Assembly: GCA_043813895.1 (NCBI GenBank)
Contig: JBDRKQ010000215.1
Location: forward strand, 1 to 9,283
Direction: 5' to 3'
Source of the DNA: CAZTAR01 sp043813895
Lineage (GTDB): Bacteria > Planctomycetota > Phycisphaerae > UBA1845 > UTPLA1
Length of the DNA stretch: 9,283 nt
Below the pieces are notes generated by a model. That model was not told the origin of the DNA, did not search any database, and worked only from the letters and a program-made list of their open reading frames with translations. Position numbers and translations under genes: made by a program. Every line of letters begins with the position of its first letter. Within the stretch, counting starts at the first letter, position 1. Below are positions 1-5,391 of the stretch, in pieces.

Positions 1-675
1 CAGCCCGTGACGCGGATAGCCTTCGATGCCGGCTATGAGGCGCACGAAGCGTTCACGCGGGCGTTCCGGGCCATGTTCGGTGAGTCGCCCTCCGGGTTTC
101 GCGAGCTTCATCGGCCCGTCGCTTATCCGGCTTCTCCATCAGGCGTTCATTTCGATCCCGATGGACGGGTCGAGCGCTTTGAACCCTCACACAAAGGAGA
201 CAGACCCATGGAGGTCAAGATCAAGACGATCAAGCCGATGCGAGTGGCATTCATACGGCACATTGGGCCGTACACAGAGGTGGGTGAGACGTGGGGCAAG
301 CTGTGCACCTTCGCAGGGCCGCGCGGTTTGTTCGGGCCGCAGACGGTCATGCTCGGTGTCAGCCACGACGACCCCGACGTGACGCCGGCGGACAAGATTC
401 GCTATGACGCGTGCATGACTGTGGGCGAATCGTTTCAGCCGGACGGCGAGGTCGGCGTGCAGGAAGTCGAGGGCGGCGAGTATGCCGTCATGACGCACCA
501 CGGACCGTACGAGAAGCTGAATGAAACCTACGCCAAACTCTGCGGCCAGTGGTTGCCGTCGAGCGGGCGGGAACTACGATCCGCGCCGCCGTTCGAGTTG
601 TACCGGAACTCACCCAGGGACACGGCACCGGAAGACCTGCTGACAGATATCCACCTTCCACTCCAACCGAAGTAG
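1..675 (+). CDS. AraC-family transcriptional regulator with GyrI-like effector-binding domain (5' partial)
   Basis: The reading frame is open from the first base, so the N-terminus lies outside the window; 224 residues are visible. Residues 1-36 are the end of an AraC-type helix-turn-helix domain: the pattern IAFDAGYEAHEAFTRAF followed by MFGESPSGFR is the classic second helix pair. After a linker of about 30 residues, residues 70-224 form a GyrI-like (SbmC/Rob C-terminal type) small-molecule-binding domain. Its hallmarks are RHIGPYTEVGETW, GVSHDDPDVTP, IRYDAC, a second HHGPYEKLNETY and WLPSSGRELR, ending in DIHLPL. The two repeated H-x-GPY segments reflect the internal duplication of this fold. 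By family knowledge, such proteins bind hydrophobic or cationic ligands and control efflux or stress genes; the ligand here is unknown. About 70-80 N-terminal residues are probably missing. An internal start may also release the second domain alone (see 193-210). The next gene, dus, is convergent. Confidence 0.9.
   Translation, partial: QPVTRIAFDAGYEAHEAFTRAFRAMFGESPSGFRELHRPVAYPASPSGVHFDPDGRVERFEPSHKGDRPMEVKIKTIKPMRVAFIRHIGPYTEVGETWGKLCTFAGPRGLFGPQTVMLGVSHDDPDVTPADKIRYDACMTVGESFQPDGEVGVQEVEGGEYAVMTHHGPYEKLNETYAKLCGQWLPSSGRELRSAPPFELYRNSPRDTAPEDLLTDIHLPLQPK
193..210 (+). promoter_or_regulatory. Internal Shine-Dalgarno and ATG inside the AraC-type gene
   Basis: AAAGGAGA at 193-200 lies 8 bases (measured from GGAG) ahead of an in-frame ATG at 208. 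This is the best ribosome-binding site in the window. The ATG falls at the exact start of the GyrI-like domain (MEVKIKTIKPMRVAFIRHIGPY), so translation from it would give a free 155-residue GyrI-like protein. The site itself is seen; its use is inferred. Confidence 0.5.
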
Positions 676-707
676 CAGCTGTACGGGTCAGTCTGCGTAT
701 TGGGTGG

Positions 708-731
708 CATGGGTCAACTTGTTGACCCGTG
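708..731. terminator. Perfect GGGTCAAC palindrome after the AraC-type gene
   Basis: GGGTCAAC (711-718), loop TT and GTTGACCC (721-728) pair perfectly. One G-T wobble and two more pairs extend the stem to 11 base pairs (708-731). It starts 32 bases after the stop of the AraC-type gene, in a gap between convergent genes, so it could act as a bidirectional terminator. There is no T-run after it on either strand, so classic intrinsic termination is doubtful. It may instead be another member of the local palindrome repeats. Confidence 0.45.
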
Positions 732-745
732 GTCGTTCGAACCTC

Positions 746-818
746 GTAGCGGCCGACGCCCCTGTCGGCCGAGGGGGCCTTTCGGTGCTCCTCGTCGGCC
801 ACAGGGGGCCGACGCTAC
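746..818. repeat. Inverted pair of GTAG-footed hairpins (REP/BIME-like)
   Basis: Two 29-base units face each other, each reading GTAGC, a 20-base hairpin, then GAGG. The left unit (746-774, + strand) has stem GGCCGAC, loop GCCCCT and GTCGGCC. The right unit (790-818, read on the - strand) has stem GTCGGCC, loop CCCTGT and GGCCGAC. The spacer is 15 bases (775-789). A GTAG foot followed by a hairpin, with copies in inverted pairs, is the known layout of REP sequences and their BIME composites, which RAYT (TnpA-REP) transposases recognise. Related copies occur at 1903-1931 and 5234-5258. The pair lies between the convergent AraC-type and dus genes and could also fold into one large hairpin. Confidence 0.7.
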
Positions 819-842
819 GTCCATTCCCCCAATCGCAAAATG

Positions 843-1862
843 TCAGTGGTCAAGCCCGTCGTGTGGAGGCGCCGGGTGCCGAGCCGGGTCGTACCATCGC
901 TCGAGCATTCGCGGAAACTCGAGCGGGGCCGACACGGCCGCGAACGCCTCGCGCAGCCGCCTGGGCTCGGGGTGCAGCTTGCTGTACTTGACGATGTATC
1001 GCAGCATGAGCCGACAGGCGTGATCGTGGCCGTAGTATTGCTGGGCCTCCGCAAAGTGCCGCGCGATCGTCCGCCGCTGCCGGTCCAAATCGGGCGGAGG
1101 CGGCAGTTTCCCGGTTGTCGCCAACGCCTGGCACTCCTCGAATACCCAGGGATTACCGAGCGCGCCCCGCGCGATCGCAACGCCGTCAACGCCCGTCCGC
1201 CGCAGCATCGCGATGCACGCCTCCGCCGTGAAGAGGTCGCCGCTCCCGAGGACCGTCAGCGCCCCGACGCGGGCCTTGACACGCGCAATGAAATCCCAAT
1301 CGCAGACGCCGGCGAATCGCTGCCTGACGGTCCGGGCGTGGATCGTCACAGCCGAGATGCCCGCTGCGATCGCGGCATCGAGGATTGAGAAGAAGCCCCG
1401 CTCGGCGGCCTTCGAGTCGTCGAAGCCGCGTCTCATTTTCAGTGTCACCGGCACGGCACTGCCCACGGCGTCCACGACGCGATTGACGATCTCGATCGCC
1501 GTCTGCGGGCGAGAGAGCAACAGCCCGCCTTCGCAACGGCGGAACGCCTTGCCTGCCGGGCAGCCGAAGTTGATGTCGATGACGTCGTAGCCCGCCTCGA
1601 CAAGCCTCGCCGCGGCCGGGCCGAACGCTGCCGGGTCCGCGCCCATAAGCTGGGCCCCGACGGGATGGTCGACGGGGTCGAGCTGCAGGAATCGCCGTTG
1701 CCAGTCGCCGTCGTGCAAGACGCTGCGTTCGAGGGCGAGTCCGGTCACCGTGTAGGAGGCCCCGTGCGCGCGTGCCACGCGGCGCATGGGAAGATCGCTG
1801 AACCCGCTCAGGGCCGCCTGCGTGAACGGATGGTCGAGTTGGAGATTGCCTATCGCGGGCAC
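843..1862 (-). CDS. dus: tRNA-dihydrouridine synthase (Dus family)
   Basis: This 339-residue protein is an FMN-dependent TIM-barrel enzyme expected to reduce uridine to dihydrouridine in the D-loop of tRNA with NAD(P)H. Visible motifs, in order: AALSGFSDLPMRR (residues 16-28, FMN loop, usually AP(M)xGxTD); QLMGADP (71-77); DINFGCPAGKAFRRCEGGLLL (96-116) with the catalytic cysteine C101; VTLKMRRG (139-146) with the flavin-contacting K142; IHARTVRQRFAG (174-185); GSGDLFT (206-212); and ARGALGNPWVF (231-241). The last two usually read GNGD and GRGALGNPW, so this is a slightly divergent member; the subfamily (DusB-like or other) is not settled. The start is GTG at 1862, preceded by GAGG at a spacing of 6 bases. 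An in-frame stop six codons upstream limits alternatives. It lies downstream of the S8 peptidase gene on the same strand, separated by a 201-base repeat-bearing gap, so it is probably transcribed separately or only weakly coupled. Confidence 0.92.
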   Translation of the reverse strand: MPAIGNLQLDHPFTQAALSGFSDLPMRRVARAHGASYTVTGLALERSVLHDGDWQRRFLQLDPVDHPVGAQLMGADPAAFGPAAARLVEAGYDVIDINFGCPAGKAFRRCEGGLLLSRPQTAIEIVNRVVDAVGSAVPVTLKMRRGFDDSKAAERGFFSILDAAIAAGISAVTIHARTVRQRFAGVCDWDFIARVKARVGALTVLGSGDLFTAEACIAMLRRTGVDGVAIARGALGNPWVFEECQALATTGKLPPPPDLDRQRRTIARHFAEAQQYYGHDHACRLMLRYIVKYSKLHPEPRRLREAFAAVSAPLEFPRMLERWYDPARHPAPPHDGLDH

Positions 1863-1902
1863 GCCTTGCCTCGCAATCCGTCACCCGACGGGCTGGTCAG
1901 AT

Positions 1903-1931
1903 GTAGCGTCGGCCCCCCGTGGCCGACGAGG
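1903..1931 (+). repeat. GTAG-footed hairpin, REP-like copy 3
   Basis: GTAGC (1903-1907) is followed by stem GTCGGCC, loop CCCCGT and GGCCGAC (1908-1927), then GAGG (1928-1931). It has the same 29-base architecture as the two units at 746-818 and differs from the right-hand unit there by one loop base. It lies 41 bases upstream of the dus start codon, on the opposite reading strand. Confidence 0.7.
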
Positions 1932-1940
1932 ATCGCAAGG

Positions 1941-2021
1941 GTGCCACTGGCAGCTTGTCTGCCAGTGCTTGTTGCTCAGTTATGGGCAGAATCGCACTGG
2001 CGGGCAAGCCGCCAGTGGCAC
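1941..2021. repeat. Inverted pair of GTGCCACTGGC palindromes
   Basis: A 28-base unit at 1941-1968 (+) and its inverted copy at 1994-2021 (-) are separated by 25 bases. Each begins GTGCCACTGGC and ends GCCAGTGC. In the first, CACTGGCAG pairs with CTGCCAGTG around loop CTTGT; in the second, CACTGGCGG pairs with CCGCCAGTG around loop CTTGC. Only three of 28 positions differ, and two of these form a compensated pair (A-T versus G-C). This family differs from the GTAG hairpins but sits 9 bases from one. It lies between the peptidase stop (2064) and dus, where the hairpins may end or stabilise the peptidase mRNA. Confidence 0.7.
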
Positions 2022-2063
2022 CCACCATTCGAGCTGTCAGGAAACACTCGGGGCCTTGCCACC

Positions 2064-4928
2064 CTATTCGCCCAGAATCTCGATCTCGACAACCGGCTGC
2101 TTCGCCGCGCGCTCCGTGCCGCGGATGTATCCGAGCGTGGCCGTGCCGTCAGGCGCCTGGGGAGGGACCTTCGCCAGACTCCACGAGAACTTGGCCGCAA
2201 CGCCGGGGTAGAGCGTTGCCTGTGACGCGCCGCCGCGGTTCACGTCGATCTCGATCGGGTTCACGTAGAGATAATCCACCTTGATGTCGAACGTCGCAGA
2301 ATCTTCGATGTTCGGCTCGCTGAACGCCGCGTGCAACTCGAAGGTGCACGAGACGGAGTCGGCCGACGAATCCGGGTTTTCCACCCGCATGTCCAACCCC
2401 GGCTCACCCATGCCGTCCTGCGCCAAGGCAGCGCCGTCGGAATCGAGGACGTTCGCGGGCACGTCCGTGAACTTCGCGTAGTCTTCGTCCGAGACATCCA
2501 CCCGGATGCGGATTGCCGCGACATCGGGCGTGAACGCCAGGTCAATCGTCGTTTTGTCTTCGTCCGGCGTCAGTTCTTTCGAATGCGTCTTGCGATACCC
2601 CTCGATGAGGCCGGACAGGGTTACCGTCGTCGGCCGGTCGAAGACGTTCAGGAACGTCACGCTGCCCGAGGGCGTCGAGCCGGGCTTACTGCTCAAGTCG
2701 GAAACGGCGGCAGGCGTGGCTGTGATCCCGTCGAAACGCACTTCGAGAGAGAATGCGGAGGTCTTGTCGGCCCGGGTCGTGACCGGCAACTCCCACACGC
2801 CGGGCCGCAGGTCCTTGCTCAGCGTGTAGGACGCCTCGCGGCGGTCGTTTTCCGTGTCGAGCCGCAGTCGTCCTCGCGCCATCTGCGTGCCGTCGGGGCG
2901 GAAAAGATAGTTGATGCTCGCATTGCTCTCCTTGCCCTCCACAGCACTGATCGTGACGTGCATCGCGCTGGCGCCGGCCGGCACGGCGAAGAAGTACCGC
3001 TTGACCTTGTAGCCCTCGACGACTTGGTCTTCCAGCAGGATGCGATAGTCGTTCTCAGCCTTGGCCTGATAAGGTACGACGACCGAGTTGACCAGTCGCA
3101 GCAGCACCTCGTCGCCCTGGCGGCCCTCGATCGTTGCCACGTGAAGCCCGGGCTCCGTCAATTGCTTCGCGTCGTATTCGACGTGGACATCTGCGGACTG
3201 CTCGTCGCGGAAGTAGATCTGCTCTTGTTGCGGCTTGCACCACTTCGCGTCCGAGTGCAGCGTGAGGCGCTTCGAGAAACCCGTGATTGCCGAGGCGTCC
3301 GGCTGCGGGACGAATATCGGCGTGATGCTGAAGACCTGTGGGTGATCCGCCGGGAAGTACGTGCTCCGCCAATACGCCGTTCGTCCTTTGCCCTTCGGCG
3401 AGAGGGGGCTCTCCGTCGAGACCTTGAAACCATACAGCGGATCGTCGCGGTGCTTCTCGACGAGCGAGTCGATCTTGGCGAACGCCCGAACCATGTTCGC
3501 CTTACCCCCGCCGAAGTCGAGCGTGTTGAAGCCGGGCATGGGGTCGGCTGTGTTCTTCAAAGCCCGCTTCAGCCAGTCGGCTCGCGGCAGAATGCCGTGC
3601 TTCTCCTTGACGTGCTGCGCCAAGAGCGCGCACATGCCGGCAGCGTAAGGGGAGGCCATGCTCGTGCCGCCCCAGAAATCCCCCCGGCGGTTCCAGATTG
3701 GCACGGTCGACGTCATCCTGCCCGGCGTTGCGATGTCCGGCTTGTCCAGTTCGCCGCCGCGCGAGCTGAAGGGGAGCAGCTGCGACTCGGTCATGCTCTG
3801 GCCCATCACGTCCCGAGCCGTATCGGCGGCCAGCAAAGCCGCCACGCTGATCGCCGCGCTCGACCCCGCGGGCGTCCCCACGGACGAGAGCCCCGGGCCT
3901 TCGTTGCCGGCACTCGTGCAAATGACCAGTTGCGGATTCTCTCGAAGCAGTCGGTCGCAGAATTCGTCGATCGTGTGCGACCCTTCGAGGATCGAACCGA
4001 TCCCGAAGCTCAGGTTGCACACAACGGTGACGTCGTGCTCGCGTGCGTATCGCGCCGCATACTCGAACGCCTCTTGCATCGCGCCGGTCGTCGTTGAACC
4101 GCCGGCAAGCCGGTTCTCTCCCAGCTTCATGCTGATGACCTTCGCGCCGGGCGCCACGCCGTTGAAGCCGTCCTGATTCATGATGCGGTAGCCCGTGGCG
4201 ATTCCCGCGACGTGCGTGCCGTGACCGCCGTCATCATGGTGGATGACGACCTTGCGGCTGCCCATGAAGATGTTGAGCGCACAGGTGAGTGGAACGATTT
4301 GAGCCTCCTTCTTGGGCCTGGCGAATGTGAACGTGTCGTAGCTGAGCTTGTAGTTCTTCAGCGGTCTCTCGTTCGCAAAGTCACGGTCGCCGTCGGTATC
4401 CACGTAGCAGACTGCGTCGTCGTCCGTTCCGTCGTCCACCGACACGACGCACACGCCGAACTCGTCGTCTTTCGTGCCGTTGTCGTTCACGTCGGAAACG
4501 GCGGAGTTTGTGTAGGCGGATTCAGCGACGAGGCCGAACCACACGGTCGTGCCTTTCGGCCGGGCACCAGGCGGGGGCGGCGTGTAAAGTTCGGGTGAGC
4601 CGTCATCCGCGTAATGGACGATCTTGTCGCCCGCCTCGTTCCATAGCGCCCGCGAGAGCTCGACGTCGCCCTGGCCGGAGAAGTCCTGGACGTCGACGAC
4701 TTTGACTTCACTGCTCGGCGTGATTTGCAGGCCGGGCACACCCATGTCCACGCCCGTGTCCAGCACCGCGACGACGACGCCCCGTCCGTCGATCCCAGGA
4801 TTCGCCTCGCGGAACGTGTCGACCTTGCAGGCGGACAGCGAGAGCTGTGTCCAGGGCAGCTCAGTCTGGCCGAGGCACACCGAAGCCAGCCCCAAGAGCA
4901 GAAGCAGTGAATGAACGATCGATCGCAT
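2064..4928 (-). CDS. Secreted subtilisin-family (S8) peptidase, tripeptidyl-peptidase II-like
   Basis: A 954-residue serine protease. Residues 1-20 are a signal peptide (MRS, a Leu-rich core, then VCLG), predicting export. The catalytic triad is D57 (VAVLDTGVD), H236 (GGHGTHVAG) and S423 (GTSMASP), with oxyanion N342 (SAGNEGP). The roughly 180-residue insert between Asp and His is diagnostic of tripeptidyl-peptidase II. From memory of human TPP2, matching stretches include GRGVVVAVLDTGVD, VVDVQDFSGQGDV (84-89 region), CYVDTDGDRDF...LKNY (174-193, acidic and Ca-loop-like) and NGVAPGAKVISMKLGENRL. Homology continues past the protease domain: GLHVATIEG (594-602) and FFAVPAGASAMHVTI (646-660) match the TPP2 beta-sandwich region. 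Residues 670-954 look beta-rich and lack the full helical C-terminal part of the roughly 1250-residue eukaryotic enzyme. A second acidic loop, DVNDNGTKDDEF (146-157), may bind calcium. The start is ATG at 4928, with GGGAGA 6 bases upstream. Likely role: extracytoplasmic breakdown of peptides or proteins. Confidence 0.9.
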   Translation of the reverse strand: MRSIVHSLLLLLGLASVCLGQTELPWTQLSLSACKVDTFREANPGIDGRGVVVAVLDTGVDMGVPGLQITPSSEVKVVDVQDFSGQGDVELSRALWNEAGDKIVHYADDGSPELYTPPPPGARPKGTTVWFGLVAESAYTNSAVSDVNDNGTKDDEFGVCVVSVDDGTDDDAVCYVDTDGDRDFANERPLKNYKLSYDTFTFARPKKEAQIVPLTCALNIFMGSRKVVIHHDDGGHGTHVAGIATGYRIMNQDGFNGVAPGAKVISMKLGENRLAGGSTTTGAMQEAFEYAARYAREHDVTVVCNLSFGIGSILEGSHTIDEFCDRLLRENPQLVICTSAGNEGPGLSSVGTPAGSSAAISVAALLAADTARDVMGQSMTESQLLPFSSRGGELDKPDIATPGRMTSTVPIWNRRGDFWGGTSMASPYAAGMCALLAQHVKEKHGILPRADWLKRALKNTADPMPGFNTLDFGGGKANMVRAFAKIDSLVEKHRDDPLYGFKVSTESPLSPKGKGRTAYWRSTYFPADHPQVFSITPIFVPQPDASAITGFSKRLTLHSDAKWCKPQQEQIYFRDEQSADVHVEYDAKQLTEPGLHVATIEGRQGDEVLLRLVNSVVVPYQAKAENDYRILLEDQVVEGYKVKRYFFAVPAGASAMHVTISAVEGKESNASINYLFRPDGTQMARGRLRLDTENDRREASYTLSKDLRPGVWELPVTTRADKTSAFSLEVRFDGITATPAAVSDLSSKPGSTPSGSVTFLNVFDRPTTVTLSGLIEGYRKTHSKELTPDEDKTTIDLAFTPDVAAIRIRVDVSDEDYAKFTDVPANVLDSDGAALAQDGMGEPGLDMRVENPDSSADSVSCTFELHAAFSEPNIEDSATFDIKVDYLYVNPIEIDVNRGGASQATLYPGVAAKFSWSLAKVPPQAPDGTATLGYIRGTERAAKQPVVEIEILGE

Positions 4929-5120
4929 AGCGAGTCTCCCATTGATGTCTTGGTCTCACAAAGTCAGTGTCGATTGATCTCCACCCGGACGGGCGGCATG
5001 GTGAGATCACGTCCAATCCCTTCCGGTGCGGTGCCGTCAGTTGTACCGGATTTCGCCTCCGGATTCCACTCGCCCGCAGGCATGATTGAGCCATGAATCC
5101 AAGACTGCCGCTTGCTTGAA
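4929..5120. other. Gap upstream of the peptidase gene, no confident gene
   Basis: This stretch must hold the 5' region of the minus-strand peptidase gene, but no convincing -35/-10 pair was recognised. A minus-strand reading frame of 39 codons (about 5083 down to the stop at 4964, starting MPAGEWNPEAKSG and ending VRVEINRH) ends 35 bases before the peptidase start. It has no good ribosome-binding site and no recognised family. It could be a leader peptide, a gene remnant or chance. Confidence 0.3.
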
Positions 5121-5207
5121 GAGCCGCGGGCTTCAGCCCGCGCGGCCGTCCTAAGACACGAGCGTCTCCTCGTCGAGAACAACCGCGCGGACTGAAGTCC
5201 GCGGCTC
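5121..5207. repeat. Inverted pair of GAGCCGCGG palindromes (BIME-like)
   Basis: Two 25-base arms, 5121-5145 and 5183-5207, are inverted copies of each other with 23 matches and a 37-base spacer. Each arm is itself a tight hairpin: GCGGGCT, TC, AGCCCGC in the left and GCGGACT, GA, AGTCCGC in the right. The two differences between the arms form one compensated base pair (G-C versus A-T), so the hairpin is kept. The spacer carries a small hairpin of its own (ACGAG, 6 bases, CTCGT, 5158-5173). The whole 87 bases look like one composite element. It lies in the divergent gap between the peptidase and hemL, so it is not a terminator for either. Confidence 0.7.
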
Positions 5208-5233
5208 CTCGACCGCTCGGGGCTCGGATGGAC

Positions 5234-5258
5234 GTCCGACACGGGTGTCGGACGCTAC
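5234..5258 (-). repeat. GTAG-footed hairpin, REP-like copy 4
   Basis: On the minus strand this reads GTAGC and then a 20-base hairpin with a perfect 9-base-pair stem: GTCCGACAC, loop CC, GTGTCGGAC. It has the same foot and length as the copies at 746-818 and 1903-1931 but a different stem sequence. Relative to the 1903 copy, two stem pairs are exchanged as pairs (G-C to C-G and C-G to A-T) and a mismatch becomes a pair. It lacks the trailing GAGG. It sits 26 bases beyond the composite element at 5121-5207, in the hemL upstream region. Confidence 0.65.
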
Positions 5259-5391
5259 TCCTTGCGGCGTCGAAGCGCCACGCCTAATCTGTCTCGTATA
5301 TCCGGCCGTTTGTCGTGCATCCGGTCGTTGGCACAGCGGGCGAATCTGACTGTCACGAGCTTGCAGAAGGAACACGAGAGCGGCTGCGATC

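Noticed and set aside
1941..2021. Possible CRISPR repeats
   Set aside because: There are only two copies, in inverted orientation, with a single 25-base spacer and no cas gene. They fit a palindromic repeat pair instead.
2331..4097. 588-codon open frame on the plus strand opposite the S8 peptidase gene
   Set aside because: It is fully antisense to a gene with an intact catalytic triad. The translation is Arg/Val-rich, with no recognisable motif and no ribosome-binding site. Long antisense frames are expected in GC-rich coding DNA.
4869..4928. Lipoprotein signal in the peptidase N-terminus (cysteine 18)
   Set aside because: The residues before the cysteine are ASV, with Val at -1, which does not fit the usual lipobox. 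Signal peptidase I cleavage after G20 is more likely.
5328..5356. TTGGCA as a -35 element for hemL
   Set aside because: At the right spacing the -10 position reads TGTCAC, a poor match, so no promoter is called.
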